From contig CAZCHF010000001.1 of assembly GCA_964498325.1 (NCBI GenBank), forward strand, positions 201,350 to 265,349: DNA of 64,000 bases. The letters are read 5' to 3'. This document shows, piece after piece, positions 1 to 10,528 of the stretch (position 1 is its first letter; each line of letters begins with the position of its first letter). The notes beneath the pieces were generated by a model. The model had not been told where the DNA came from and made no database searches. It saw only the letters and a list, made by a program, of their open reading frames with translations. Both the position numbers and the translations under genes were made by a program. The DNA is from QWPN01 sp964498325. Its GTDB lineage: Bacteria > Planctomycetota > Planctomycetia > Pirellulales > UBA1268.

Positions 1-3000
1 TCGACCAGACGATGGTCACGTTTCCCGTGGCGTAATTGATGGTGCCCGAAACTGGTGACGGCAGCCCGACCGACGGATCAAGCGGCGTAAATGTCAGATT
101 GCCCGCACCATCGTCCGTATACACCCAACGTTCGACCTGCGCGGTTGGCGGTGGAGCCGGCGGCGGCAGGGCGGTTGGCGTCCTCGTATATTCCACCTGG
201 CCGATCAACGTCCCAGGCGCAATCTGCGTGTTGGCGAGTTGCCAACGAAGGGTCGTGGAGTTCACGAGGATGGTGGCGGGCGCCTCGTTGGTGATGTCGT
301 CCAGCGGCACTTCGTCCGGGATTTCGTCCAGCCCCACGATCGTGCGCACGCCGGTTCCAGGGTCGACGCTCTCGAGTCGGCCGGCGGAATTGGGCAATAG
401 GGTGATGCCCGCGTAGGAATACAACCTTCCATCGGACCGCATCACAAGGTCACCAATGTCACGGTCGACTCCGTAATCGTCCTCAATCGTGGCCTTGGTG
501 CCGCCCTGCAGGGGGTCCACGATCCGCAGACTCGTGGCCGTCGAGACATACAATGCAACGTCGGCCAGCGTCCACGGGACCACTTGCAACGGCAGGTTAT
601 TGTCCACGACCCGGGCCAGTGAATTGATCGGCTCGAGTCGAACCGACGTATTCGTCGCAGCTTCGTTGTAGAACGCGTTCAAGGCCATGGGGAGCCGTTC
701 GTTGGACGATACGGCGACGTAGTAACGCGCATTCACACTGCCGCCGAAAGCCGCGTCCACGGTCCCCGTCGGCAACTGCACGGTTCCGATATAGGGATCG
801 AGCCGACCGTTGGATCCGCGCGAGAGGTCATCGAAATCGACCCCCTGCCCCGGGCCAGGCTGGTCATCGTCGATGTTGGAGTCTCGCCCCACGTAAATGA
901 GATTACCGGCCTTGTCGAACACCGACAGGGTCAGGTCGCCACGGAAACCGTCGCCGTAATCGATGTCGAACATCGTCGGCCACCAAATTCCGCCGGACTG
1001 CACGCGCGCAAGGTCGAGATCGAAGGCGTACCAATCGATGTCGCCTTCGTTTGCCATCGATCCTGCGACGCTGATCGTCGCTTGGTCCGACTGGAGAAGG
1101 TTTCCGATGTACTGAGCGGCGTCGAACGAGTTGTTGTCGCTACCCGGGATTTCACCTGTCTCACCGACGAGGTTCGAGCGACCTGGAAGCCCTTGGGCAT
1201 CGATGCCGATCGTCGGGAAGCGGATGTCCGCGTAGCGAACGGTCGAGCCTGGTTTCTCGTCGTGCTGGCGCAGGCGAATGCGAAGCTCATAGGTACCAGC
1301 CGTCGCGCCCGACGCCACCTGCGACGGATCCACCAAGCCGTTGCGGTAATCGAGCAGAGACGTCGCGGCCACGTTGCCATTGCCGGCACCTGTCGACACG
1401 GGCTCGTACTTCGGCTGGCTGCGGACCCGCACAAAATAGTTCTGCTGAGTTCCCACCACGCCCGGTAGGATGACGCGAAACCCGGCGTCCTTCGAGTTTT
1501 GGGAATAGAAGTCGGTGCCCAGATACGACTGCTTGGTCAGCGAAAGCGCTGTGCCAACGGTCGCTCCGAGGCCCGCGTCACCAAATGAATCTGCCGATCG
1601 CGCGATGACGACGCCCGCGGAGTCCAGGAACTCGACCATCGTGTCGAGCGACGACGACGTCTTGTCGATGTCAATCCACACTTCCGAACCCGCATAGCCC
1701 GTAAAGCGATACACGTCGACGTCCGATGGCGAGTCCGGCGAGATCGCACCATGAATCTCGAACCCGAGCCGCCGAATTTCGTCGCCTGACTTTTCCTGCG
1801 CCGACTCCGGCGTGTTGCCCGCCGTGGCGTAGTTGGGAGCGAGCACGCCGATCTGCTGGGCCGTGACGGGTGTGTTGTTGGTGTCGACGCCGCCGGTGTG
1901 GGTTTTTTCAGCCTCCAGCATGACCGCGACGTTTCGATCGTTGGAATACGGCAGGAACTTCACACTTCGCCAGTCGCCGGGCGCTGGACTCGTCGACGAC
2001 CCGTCGACGTTTGTGTCCTTCACCGTCAAGCCGATCGGATCGAGGCTCGCGCCAATCGTGTCGTCACGCAGCGAGGTGAGCACCACCGGGAAACCGGGCT
2101 GACCGATGACTTGCACCGTGCCGCCGATGCGGTCCGTGATATCCAGCGCCTCACCAGAAGCCGTGAAGCCGGCATCCGACCCGAACAGCTTCACGACGAG
2201 GCTCGCATCCGGGCGGCTCTGCAGCCGGAGGCCCGTCGCGGTATGGAAATTGTTGACGATGATCTCGTCTTGGACGACATGGACGATGTCGGTGTCGTCC
2301 CATACGCTCTCGACCGTGATTTCCTCGCCACGCACCGTCATGCCCGCAATCGCCGCGGCACCGCCAGCCGCGTACGCGAGCCTGTTGCCGGCCACGAGCG
2401 GACCGACATTGGTGTCGTACTGCGTGTAGCGAGCAAGGCCACCAGTCGACCGACCGACGTCCGGTCGCTCAACGTCCGACAGCGAATTCGCATTGATGCT
2501 CACGACGGAACCGCCGTTGTTGCGGAAGTCGTTGCCGACGATGATCGGCTGGGCGCCGCGAACGAAAATGGTCGCCGCGTCATTCGTGCCACGGCCGGAG
2601 CGGTTCGTCAGCGCCTCGCCGTCCGCATTGAATTCGATGCGGCTGTTGGCAACGCGGAGTTCGCCCTGGTGGACCTCGATCACATTGAACTTGTCCAAAA
2701 TGCCTTCGATCGGCGTCGAGCCACCGCCGAAGGCGATGTAGGCGTTGTCGATGCTCGCCGACGCACCGCCGTTCACGATGATGCCGCCCCATTCCCCCGT
2801 CGCTAGCGTGCCAATCGGAAGCCCATCGGGTCCGAACTTGTTTGACAAGTTACCGTTGGTGTCGAACGTGCCTCCGGCCCCAAAGCGATTGTCGCCCAAG
2901 CTCGTGAACACCACGCGATTATTGGGCTGCCCTTCGGCGATGAACTGGCTGATGCCTCGCTCGAGTTCGATCCGAGCACCCTGGGACTTGACGACCACGC

Positions 3001-5926
3001 CAGGGTCGATGACCAACCGACCGCTCGGACGGGCCTTGATCGGTCCCGCCAACACGTCCTGAATGTATCCACCCGCCCCACCGGCGATGACCAGGTTTTC
3101 CTGAAGTACATAGACGATGTCGGTGCTCTTGAACCGCGCGGCCACGTCGAGCGTCTCGAGTGGCTTTCCGGGCGCCGTGGCGATCTTCACGAAGAGCCCA
3201 TTGGTCGAGTTGCCGGCCAAGAAGTTCCCCCGGATCTCCGGGCCAATTCGGTCGTTGGAGTCCTCGAAGGCATTCGGCGTGGCAGCCATCGCCGGGCCGG
3301 CACTCGAGAGAATGGTATTGAACACGATCGTCGGCCGAGTGCTCTCCATCTGGATCGGAGCGAAGTTGGCAAGCTGCGCGTCGACCAAGACCTGACCACC
3401 ACCGAAGCGGATGTCGGCCTGCTGCACGGCATTCACAAAGGCCTTCTTGGATGCGGCATCCGAATCCTCACGGAATGTCACACCGCCCCACTGCCCGCCG
3501 GCCGCCGCCGGGCCCAAGCCGTCAGAATCACCACCGACCGTGTCGTCGTGGTACGACGTGAAGACGACCTTCGAGGTCGGTGTGCCGAGTACCTGGAGCG
3601 CAGCGCCCGTGCGCGACACCAACTCGGATGAAGTACCCACGTCGACAATGGCGTTGCGGAGCTTGATGATCGCACCGGCGTCGATCATCATCGTGACATT
3701 CTGGGGCACGTTGAAGGTCACACCATCCGAGAGCGGGTTCCCCGCGAGATTCGTCCCGATCAAGTAGGGCGTGTTCGCGGCGTTCCCGACGACGCGGATG
3801 ATCTTGCGTGAGCCGACGTTGGCAATGGCCGAACCGATCGAGTTGTACGGAGTGGCGAGCGATCCATTGCCACCCGCAGCGGCCGACTTGTCAACGAAAA
3901 CCGTGTTGGCTGTCGACGCGGTGTTGAACCAAAACTTGAATCCCCCGCCGACCTGCCCGTCGCGATCTCCGTCGATCGGCTTGCCGGTCTGATCGAGGAT
4001 CGTGTTGAGAGCGTTGAACGAGGGCTTGAACTGGAGCTTCAGGTCGTAGGCCCCATCGCTCTTGCCGCCGTAGCCTGAATCAGAAACCTCTGGATTGAAC
4101 GCCGTGTTTCCGCTCGCCGTCACGCCCACGTAATACGTGCCGGGCGTGGCGTCGATCTCCACGAAAGAATCCCGGCCGTAGTAGTTGTCGTTGCGAGCCA
4201 CCAGGGTGCGGACCGGCTTCCCTCCGACGATGTCTTCGCGATAGATCGACACCACCGTGTCGAGCCGGCTTGTCACGACCGAGCCAGGTCGCGCAACAAC
4301 CGTCTGCGCCACGATCTTCCCGGGATTGATCAGATTGAACTTGTAGAGATCGATATCCGAACCAGTGGGCGCGTAAAGCTGTTTCGCATGGACGATGTCG
4401 TAATCGCCCGGGAAGACCGCCTCGCCCGGCATCCCATCGCGGCCCATGATCGACGCCAAGTCGTACGAGTGGCCAAGACCCATGGTGTGAAGGATCTCGT
4501 GCATCGCGACCCGGAACCACGACCCGCCGTACTCGCTCGATCCCCAGTTGTCCGTGGAGTCCATGATCGCGCCCGGCTGGCCGGCTGCAGGCCCGTACGG
4601 GAACACGCCCGCCAGCCCGGCTGGCGCCGTTGTCACGGTGGGGCTCAACGCTCGCATGTCGCCGGTCACGACGGTGATCCCGCTCGTCGGGGTTTCGACG
4701 AACCGCGCTCCCAGATACAGCCCAAGGAGCTCGAACACTTCGCGAGCCCGTTGCTTTTGCGTTTCGGTGATCGTGTTCTGGAGCAGATTGCCCTGAGGGT
4801 CGAGGCCGTAATCTGGGCGGAAGTTGTATTCGACCGTTGCGATCCCGGTCGCCGGATCAACGGTGGCAATTTCGATCCCATGGCTGCCGCTGTCGCCCTG
4901 GTGATGGCGATGGCCCGGCTCATCGAGCGTGCCTGGCTGGGTCAGAAAACCGAGGCTGGCTGCTGGAGTCTCGATGGTCGGCCGAACATTGATCGCCCCG
5001 GAAAGGGTCAACTCCACCGCATACATCTGCCCGAGGTTCCGCGCCGTCGAGAAGCTCGAGTTCGTGTCGCTGCCCTCAGAGCCGGCGATGGGCGGATTAC
5101 TGACGCCAGAACCGATCTCGAGCCGCCACGTCTTGGCGACGGGAATCTCCGCGGCAAACGTCAGCACCGCCCGACCGGTGGCGGGGTCGTATGTCACACC
5201 GGACGGGACAATTGGCGCGCCGACGTCGTTGCCCGCGGCATTGACCTCGATGAGCCGGTAAAAGCCACGGTTCGTGGCCGAAGCCACGTTGAGCGGATCC
5301 TCGCGATTGAAATAGACGTCGATCGTGTTGCGGGACTGCGTCAGCGCACCGCCGCCGACTCTGGTCACCGGCTGCGGCACCACGCCCACGACGAACGCAC
5401 CGAGATCGAGACGCAGATTGAAGCTCGCGGCATTCGCGTTGCCATTGGCTTCCGAACCGAGTGACGCCTTGACATCGATCCGGTAGATGTCGTTGGGCAG
5501 CGTTTCTGCAAACCGGACGATGACTTGATTCTCGTTCGGCGCATCGTCTACCTGAATGCTGCCTGGCACGATCGTGACATCGTTGCTATTGCCGAAAGGA
5601 TCGGAGGCACCCCCGCTTCGGACGATCGAGATACCACTGGCGAGCGTCGCCGGGTCGATCTTCACGCCGGGTCCGAATCTCAACGTGATCTGCTGAGGGG
5701 CATCGTTGAGTTCCACCGTCGGTGAGCTGACGGTGTGAACGTAAAACGGCGTGGTGCTTTCGGCGAAAGCCGCCACGAGGTCGAACGCCATCACGCGCCG
5801 TGCCTCGAGCGATTCCATCTGATGGATGCCACCTTGACGCTCGCGACGTCGACCGCGACGACTCGCGGCCTTCCGGCCCTTCCGATCAAACAGCCGATTG
5901 ATGGACGATGGCCACGACGACACCAT
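1..5926 (-). CDS. Giant secreted protein with metzincin-type protease domain (C-terminus off window)
   Basis: One frame stays open on the minus strand from ATG at 5926 to the window edge, giving 1,975 residues; the C-terminus is missing. A GGGAG ribosome site lies about 6 nt before the ATG. The N-terminus is Arg-rich and carries MESLEARRVM, which resembles the planctomycete LEPR-type export-associated motif. An Ig-like region (about residues 60-330) is followed by HEILHTMGLGH at residues 476-486, the HExxHxxGxxH zinc site of metzincins. A PPC-like beta domain follows, then long stretches with WGG and GNxF repeats typical of right-handed beta-helices, then further PPC-like segments (DVDVYRFTG, EGDIDWYAFDL). 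It probably acts outside the cell as an adhesin or protease. The many plus-strand ORFs here are shadows. Substrate unknown. Confidence 0.88.
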   Translation of the reverse strand, partial: MVSSWPSSINRLFDRKGRKAASRRGRRRERQGGIHQMESLEARRVMAFDLVAAFAESTTPFYVHTVSSPTVELNDAPQQITLRFGPGVKIDPATLASGISIVRSGGASDPFGNSNDVTIVPGSIQVDDAPNENQVIVRFAETLPNDIYRIDVKASLGSEANGNANAASFNLRLDLGAFVVGVVPQPVTRVGGGALTQSRNTIDVYFNREDPLNVASATNRGFYRLIEVNAAGNDVGAPIVPSGVTYDPATGRAVLTFAAEIPVAKTWRLEIGSGVSNPPIAGSEGSDTNSSFSTARNLGQMYAVELTLSGAINVRPTIETPAASLGFLTQPGTLDEPGHRHHQGDSGSHGIEIATVDPATGIATVEYNFRPDYGLDPQGNLLQNTITETQKQRAREVFELLGLYLGARFVETPTSGITVVTGDMRALSPTVTTAPAGLAGVFPYGPAAGQPGAIMDSTDNWGSSEYGGSWFRVAMHEILHTMGLGHSYDLASIMGRDGMPGEAVFPGDYDIVHAKQLYAPTGSDIDLYKFNLINPGKIVAQTVVARPGSVVTSRLDTVVSIYREDIVGGKPVRTLVARNDNYYGRDSFVEIDATPGTYYVGVTASGNTAFNPEVSDSGYGGKSDGAYDLKLQFKPSFNALNTILDQTGKPIDGDRDGQVGGGFKFWFNTASTANTVFVDKSAAAGGNGSLATPYNSIGSAIANVGSRKIIRVVGNAANTPYLIGTNLAGNPLSDGVTFNVPQNVTMMIDAGAIIKLRNAIVDVGTSSELVSRTGAALQVLGTPTSKVVFTSYHDDTVGGDSDGLGPAAAGGQWGGVTFREDSDAASKKAFVNAVQQADIRFGGGQVLVDAQLANFAPIQMESTRPTIVFNTILSSAGPAMAATPNAFEDSNDRIGPEIRGNFLAGNSTNGLFVKIATAPGKPLETLDVAARFKSTDIVYVLQENLVIAGGAGGYIQDVLAGPIKARPSGRLVIDPGVVVKSQGARIELERGISQFIAEGQPNNRVVFTSLGDNRFGAGGTFDTNGNLSNKFGPDGLPIGTLATGEWGGIIVNGGASASIDNAYIAFGGGSTPIEGILDKFNVIEVHQGELRVANSRIEFNADGEALTNRSGRGTNDAATIFVRGAQPIIVGNDFRNNGGSVVSINANSLSDVERPDVGRSTGGLARYTQYDTNVGPLVAGNRLAYAAGGAAAIAGMTVRGEEITVESVWDDTDIVHVVQDEIIVNNFHTATGLRLQSRPDASLVVKLFGSDAGFTASGEALDITDRIGGTVQVIGQPGFPVVLTSLRDDTIGASLDPIGLTVKDTNVDGSSTSPAPGDWRSVKFLPYSNDRNVAVMLEAEKTHTGGVDTNNTPVTAQQIGVLAPNYATAGNTPESAQEKSGDEIRRLGFEIHGAISPDSPSDVDVYRFTGYAGSEVWIDIDKTSSSLDTMVEFLDSAGVVIARSADSFGDAGLGATVGTALSLTKQSYLGTDFYSQNSKDAGFRVILPGVVGTQQNYFVRVRSQPKYEPVSTGAGNGNVAATSLLDYRNGLVDPSQVASGATAGTYELRIRLRQHDEKPGSTVRYADIRFPTIGIDAQGLPGRSNLVGETGEIPGSDNNSFDAAQYIGNLLQSDQATISVAGSMANEGDIDWYAFDLDLARVQSGGIWWPTMFDIDYGDGFRGDLTLSVFDKAGNLIYVGRDSNIDDDQPGPGQGVDFDDLSRGSNGRLDPYIGTVQLPTGTVDAAFGGSVNARYYVAVSSNERLPMALNAFYNEAATNTSVRLEPINSLARVVDNNLPLQVVPWTLADVALYVSTATSLRIVDPLQGGTKATIEDDYGVDRDIGDLVMRSDGRLYSYAGITLLPNSAGRLESVDPGTGVRTIVGLDEIPDEVPLDDITNEAPATILVNSTTLRWQLANTQIAPGTLIGQVEYTRTPTALPPPAPPPTAQVERWVYTDDGAGNLTFTPLDPSVGLPSPVSGTINYATGNVTIVWS

Positions 5927-6269
5927 GCCTACTCCCTCGAAAAAAGTTCCGCGCAGACGCTCCGCTCGCGCTCGCCTCTGTCCCGATTTCCGGCAGTTGC
6001 CCTGCTGCCGAATTGATCGGACGCGACCGGTCAGGCCCGCACATAAAGTCGGTGGAGCCTAACATTCCCCAAAATGGAAGGCAAAGATTCGGCATGGTGG
6101 GGATTGCCATGAAAAATACGTGAAAATCAGGGAAAGCCGGCCGTGATCAGCGGGCTGGAAGGTCTGCCCAGCTTGCCTGACACGAACCCGGGCCCGAAGG
6201 CTGCCGTCGGACGACCGGCACGACCGATCTCACCGGACGTGACGGCATGATCCTCGGAGGCAGCACACC
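5927..6269. other. Divergent intergenic region
   Basis: This 343-bp gap separates the divergent starts of the giant secreted protein and the BBP7 porin, so it should hold both promoters. I saw no convincing -35/-10 pair, RNA gene or repeat. It contains one AT-richer stretch around 6060-6130. Confidence 0.5.
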
Positions 6270-7538
6270 ATGGCCAGGCGTTCGATCCGGAACCGATTTT
6301 CAGGCAAAACCTTCACGACTGGCACGCTCGCCCTGGGCGCCCTGATCGGGAGCTTCGTTTCCGGCGGCGCCTCCACGGCACGCGGCCAGTGGGGGGGAGA
6401 ACCCCAGTCGTCGGTCTTGGTCGAAGGGGGCATTCTGGCAGGAAGCGATCCCGCTCGTATGGCCGCTCTCCCAGGGGCGGCCCAAAGCGATGCCATCGCC
6501 TCGTATCATGATCCTGTCGGATGCTGCGACGATCCGGCCTGCCCCGGCTGCACCGGTTCAGGGTGCAGAGGCTGTCACGGAGCTGGCTGCGATCAGTGTT
6601 CGCGCAAGGCTCTGTTTGACACCTGCTGTGACAGTGGACGGGAAGCGTGCTGGGTTGGCCGAGCCGACGCCCTGCTCCTGTGGCGCACGGCGCCGCCGGA
6701 TCGCTTCATCGCCACCAATCCCCTCTCGCCGAACGACATCGCGCTCGATGCCAACGGCATGGATAGCACACCGGCAGCCGGACCGCGGTTCACCCTCATG
6801 CGTGTGAACAACTGCACCGGCCACGCCATCGAAGCGACGTACCTTCGGGCCTACAACTTCCGCAGCCTGCGTCCGCTCTCAGAAGTGAGCGAGCGGTACC
6901 AGATCGCGGCACCTGGAATTTTCGGGAACCCGCAATTCGATTTCGACTCGGCCAACGCCGATCTCGGAAGCTCGATCCAGAGCTTCGAATTCAATCGGCA
7001 TCACGCCCTCGGCCGCAACGTGCGATTCATCGGCGGCTTCCGCTGGATCGAGTGGAACGAACAGTTCTCGATGTCGACGACCGACAGTCTCGCGGCCATC
7101 ACTGACTTCTACCAGACCGGCTGCATCAACGATCTTTACGGGGGCCAGATCGGCCTCGATGCCAACCTCTTGAACACGTCGTGGGTTCGATTCGACGGTG
7201 TCGTGAAAGCCGGGGCGTACTACAACAATGCGGTGCAGTCGTCGATCTACACGACAACTGATCCGCTCAACCCGGGTTCGGCCTCTGTCGCCATCGGCGA
7301 CTCGCCTGCCAGCGGCGCTTTTGCCGGTGAGGTCGGCCTGACTGCGGTGGTGACCGTCACCCGCAACATCGACGTCCGCCTTGGTTACTTCGGCCTCTGG
7401 CTCTCGGGCATCGCCCAGCCGACCCAGCAGCTCAGCGGACAATCGCTGTCGCCCGGCCAGCCGGCCGTCGGGTCGCTCAACACCGACGGCGGCGTCCTCG
7501 TCCAGGGGGTGAGCTTGGGCCTCGAGGGCCGCTACTGA
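6270..7538 (+). CDS. BBP7 family outer-membrane beta-barrel protein
   Basis: A 422-residue protein with an N-terminal signal sequence (Arg-rich start, then hydrophobic TLALGALIGSFVSGGAS). Residues 85-130 are Cys-rich with repeated CxGC/GC units (CCDDPACPGCTGSGC). The rest reads as amphipathic beta strands and ends in the aromatic residue Tyr, as outer-membrane barrels do. This is the layout of the planctomycete putative beta-barrel porin-7 family: a Cys-rich N-terminal linker, then WVGRADALLLWR opening the barrel. GGAGG lies 10 nt before the ATG. It likely sits in the outer membrane; transported solutes are unknown. A GGCCG/CGGCC hairpin lies about 35 bp after the stop. Confidence 0.85.
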   Translation: MARRSIRNRFSGKTFTTGTLALGALIGSFVSGGASTARGQWGGEPQSSVLVEGGILAGSDPARMAALPGAAQSDAIASYHDPVGCCDDPACPGCTGSGCRGCHGAGCDQCSRKALFDTCCDSGREACWVGRADALLLWRTAPPDRFIATNPLSPNDIALDANGMDSTPAAGPRFTLMRVNNCTGHAIEATYLRAYNFRSLRPLSEVSERYQIAAPGIFGNPQFDFDSANADLGSSIQSFEFNRHHALGRNVRFIGGFRWIEWNEQFSMSTTDSLAAITDFYQTGCINDLYGGQIGLDANLLNTSWVRFDGVVKAGAYYNNAVQSSIYTTTDPLNPGSASVAIGDSPASGAFAGEVGLTAVVTVTRNIDVRLGYFGLWLSGIAQPTQQLSGQSLSPGQPAVGSLNTDGGVLVQGVSLGLEGRY

Positions 7539-7664
7539 TCGGCCAGTGTCCGGGGCCTCTTTTCACGGAAAAACGGCCGAAAACGGCCACTTCTTGCTCT
7601 GCCCGTGAAACAAACCTAGCCTTCGATTGCGTGCGTGGCCGCATGCTCGAGGCTAGGGGGTTCC

Positions 7665-9479
7665 GTGACCTTCTTATCGTTCGGTTGGAAATCTGAAACC
7701 CGTCGCCCTTCTCGTCGTCCCTCGTCCCGCGCCCGCGGCGAACAGCTCGAGCGTCGGCTCGCCCTGTCGATCGCGAACGACACGGACCTCCAATCCCTCG
7801 CCGCGAGCACTGACCTCGGCCATCCGCAGAGCCTGACATGCGGCTGTCCTGGATGCGCGCTGCCGGCGCCAAGTTTCATGGTGGCTCAGGCGACCACTGA
7901 GCCGCCGGCGGTGGCGATCGCTCCACTCGATGCGACGTTCCGCCTTCAGAGCCGGCCTGGCGCCACGAAATCCATCTACCTGGACTTCGACGGTCACACG
8001 ACGGAAGGCACGTTCTGGAACACGCTCAAGGATCTCCCCCGGATCGTCACACCGGCGTATTCGATCGACAGCGACGCTGCGTTCAGTCCTCCCGAGCTGG
8101 TCACCATTCAAAACGTCTGGGCGCGGGTCGCCGAGGCGTTCAGTCCGTTCGACGTCAACGTCACGACCCAAGAGCCGGACGTGGAGGATCTCCGACAATT
8201 CGGCGCAGGCGACATGCGTTGGGGTGTGCGGGTTGTCATCGGCCCAGACAGCGCGAATTTCGGCAGCGGGGGTTTCGCCCAGTTGGGATCGTTTTCGTCG
8301 TCGGTCGACGTTCCGGCCTTCGTCTTCTCGGACCGCTTTGGTGAAGCGAGCAGCAAATACCTGGCCAACGCCATTGCCCACGAAGTGGGGCATACGCTGG
8401 GTCTCCTTCATGACGGCACGACGACGACCGAGTATTACGACGGCCACGGTGGCACGGGCACGACGAGTTGGGCGCCGATCATGGGCTCTGGGTATGGCCG
8501 GCAGGTGGTCCAGTGGAGCCGCGGAGAGTATGCCGGCGCGACCAACCAGCAGGACGATCTGGCCGTCATCACCGGATCGGCGCCGACCCCCTACACTCCG
8601 CTGGGCAACGGTTTCGGGTTTCGGCCGGACGACCATGGCAACACGTTCGAGACGGCCACGGAGTTCGCAGGTGCCGACTTGTCGGGCGTGATCGAACAAT
8701 CATCCGATGTCGATCTCTTCCGATTCACCGCCTCCACGAAGATCGTGATCGACGTCCAGCCGGCGCCGCTTGGCCCCATGCTCGACATCTTCGCGGAGAT
8801 CATCGATGCGAGCGGAGCAGTTCTTTCCACCAGCAACCCGCCCAATTCGCTTGCGGCCGCGTTCAGTATCGAGGTCACACCGGGCGCCTACTTCCTGCGT
8901 GTCAGCGGCGCGGGAAAGGGTGATCCTGGCACCAACGGCTATTCGAACTACGGCAGCCTGGGTCAATACACGGTGTCGATCGTCGTGAATGCCGCCCCCC
9001 CTGCCCCACCGGTTGCCGAACCGGTCAGCACGAACCCGGTGAGCCCGCCGCCCGCAGACATCCAGACCTCGCCGCCGGCACCTGCCACCCCGAGCGTGGT
9101 CCCGGTCCCGCCGGTCTCGACCGTCGCGCCGCCATCCTCGGGCATTCCACCAAGCATCGGAGCGCTTCCGAGCACCCCAGACTTCGTCTTCGCCTCGGGT
9201 GTGATCCGGAGACCGCGGCAGACGTCCGTCGTCGTCGGCTGGCACAAGCCGGCGGGCAACGGAGGTGGTGAGATCACCCAGTACGTCGTCCGGTTCAGGA
9301 TTGCGGGCACGGCACGCTGGAAGACGATACGGGTGGCTGGCACCACGCCCGTGGTGGTGATCCCGAACGTCGCGCCCAACCGGATCTACGAGTTTCGCGT
9401 CGCGGCTGTGAACAGTGCCGGGCCAGGGCCGTTCCGATCGTCCGGCCTGGTTCGCCTGTCTGCCCTGCCCAGGCTGTAG
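7665..9479 (+). CDS. Secreted metzincin-like protease with PPC and fibronectin III domains
   Basis: Start chosen at GTG 7665, 4 nt after AGGGGG; an upstream GTG at 7635 would add ten residues. The N-terminus contains RGEQLERRLALS, a second LEPR-like export motif like that of the giant at 1-5926. A catalytic-type region begins near YLDFDGHTTEG and holds HEVGHTLGLLHD (residues 239-250), the zinc motif HExxHxxGxxHD. A PPC-like beta domain (DVDLFRFTA) follows, then a Pro-rich linker of about 65 residues, then one fibronectin type III domain (about 510-595) with YEFRVAAVNSAGPG. This order suggests a secreted protease with C-terminal binding modules. The substrate cannot be read from sequence. Confidence 0.85.
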   Translation: MTFLSFGWKSETRRPSRRPSSRARGEQLERRLALSIANDTDLQSLAASTDLGHPQSLTCGCPGCALPAPSFMVAQATTEPPAVAIAPLDATFRLQSRPGATKSIYLDFDGHTTEGTFWNTLKDLPRIVTPAYSIDSDAAFSPPELVTIQNVWARVAEAFSPFDVNVTTQEPDVEDLRQFGAGDMRWGVRVVIGPDSANFGSGGFAQLGSFSSSVDVPAFVFSDRFGEASSKYLANAIAHEVGHTLGLLHDGTTTTEYYDGHGGTGTTSWAPIMGSGYGRQVVQWSRGEYAGATNQQDDLAVITGSAPTPYTPLGNGFGFRPDDHGNTFETATEFAGADLSGVIEQSSDVDLFRFTASTKIVIDVQPAPLGPMLDIFAEIIDASGAVLSTSNPPNSLAAAFSIEVTPGAYFLRVSGAGKGDPGTNGYSNYGSLGQYTVSIVVNAAPPAPPVAEPVSTNPVSPPPADIQTSPPAPATPSVVPVPPVSTVAPPSSGIPPSIGALPSTPDFVFASGVIRRPRQTSVVVGWHKPAGNGGGEITQYVVRFRIAGTARWKTIRVAGTTPVVVIPNVAPNRIYEFRVAAVNSAGPGPFRSSGLVRLSALPRL

Positions 9480-9490
9480 CCGCTGGCCGG

Positions 9491-10528
9491 CTACTTCAAG
9501 TCAGCCGGCTTCACGCCCTTTTTCGCACCGTTGAATCCGAACGGCGTCGGTTCAAAGGTGCCGACGATGTCGACGCAGGATTGCTCCGGAATCTTGTCGT
9601 CGAGACCGACGGCCCAGAAGCATCCGTTGACCAGCAGCCGACGCATCCCTTCGGACGCCATGTCGGTCGAGGAGCCCATCGTGGTGGTGAAGACACGGCC
9701 CTTCGGTCCGCCGTCGATCGAATACGTCTTCGTCCAGGCCACCGGCATCATCGGGTCGTTCTTCTTGCCCTCGACGGGGTCGGCGTCCGGCGTCATCCCG
9801 TCGAGCACCTGCCCGAGCAGAAGCGGCTCGGAATCGCCCGGAAGTGGCAACCGAACGCCATACACGTCCGTCGGTCCCCAGACGTCGCCGTCCTTGATGC
9901 CGCGCAGGATCGGATGGTCCTTCGCGTCAGGTGCGACGATGCCCCGGGTGCTTTCCTTGCCATGGTGACCGTGGTGGTTGATCCACTTCTCACCGAGCAC
10001 CAGCCGTCCGAACCCGTCAGCCCATTCTTTCTTGTTGCCCTTGTACCCGTTGCCATACCAGCCGTAGGGATCTTTCTTCGGAATGTTGAAGGCGTGGGTG
10101 GCCGTGCGCATCCCGACCACGGGCTTGCCGGCCCGCAGATAGTCGTCGATGTGCTTCATTTGATCCTCGGGAAGGTTTCGAAACCGCGTGGCAATCACCA
10201 TGAGGTCGGCCTTCTCGAGTGCTTCGAGGCCCGGGATGTTGTTCACCACGTTCGGCGCGATCTCGCCGCTTTCTGGATCGATGGCGTAGAGCACGGTGCA
10301 GTCGAAGCCATGGTGCTTGGCGAGGATCTTGCCGAGCTGGGTGAGGGCCTCTTCGCTGCGATACTCCTCGTCGCCACTGACGAGGACGACATGCTTGCCC
10401 TTGCCGGGCCCTTCGCCACCGGTGATGGCGAGCCACGGGTCGTCGGCTGCCCTGGCCAACGACGCGCCAAGGCATGCCACGAACGCCATCAGAAGGATCG
10501 CAGAGAACAAAAGAGGCGGACGGTTCAT
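9491..10528 (-). CDS. ThuA-like domain secreted protein
   Basis: 345 residues from the ATG at 10528, preceded 6 nt upstream by AGGAGA; the frame is open further upstream but without a signal peptide. The N-terminus MNRPPLLFSAILLMAFVACL is a clear signal sequence ending near ARAAD. The body has the class I glutamine-amidotransferase-like ThuA fold: KHVVLVSGDEEYRSEEAL at the start, DLMVIATRFR, GKPVVGMRTATHAF and the His-rich INHHGHHG. Planctomycetes carry many secreted ThuA proteins, often linked to sugar catabolism, but the reaction is not established. It is divergent from hflK, with about 145 bp between starts. Confidence 0.85.
   Translation of the reverse strand: MNRPPLLFSAILLMAFVACLGASLARAADDPWLAITGGEGPGKGKHVVLVSGDEEYRSEEALTQLGKILAKHHGFDCTVLYAIDPESGEIAPNVVNNIPGLEALEKADLMVIATRFRNLPEDQMKHIDDYLRAGKPVVGMRTATHAFNIPKKDPYGWYGNGYKGNKKEWADGFGRLVLGEKWINHHGHHGKESTRGIVAPDAKDHPILRGIKDGDVWGPTDVYGVRLPLPGDSEPLLLGQVLDGMTPDADPVEGKKNDPMMPVAWTKTYSIDGGPKGRVFTTTMGSSTDMASEGMRRLLVNGCFWAVGLDDKIPEQSCVDIVGTFEPTPFGFNGAKKGVKPADLK

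Noticed and set aside
1898..5464. Long plus-strand ORFs (302 and 358 codons) opposite the giant secreted protein
   Set aside because: They lie antisense to a continuous minus-strand frame with metzincin and PPC motifs; composition is Arg-rich without domains, as expected for shadows of GC-rich codon usage.
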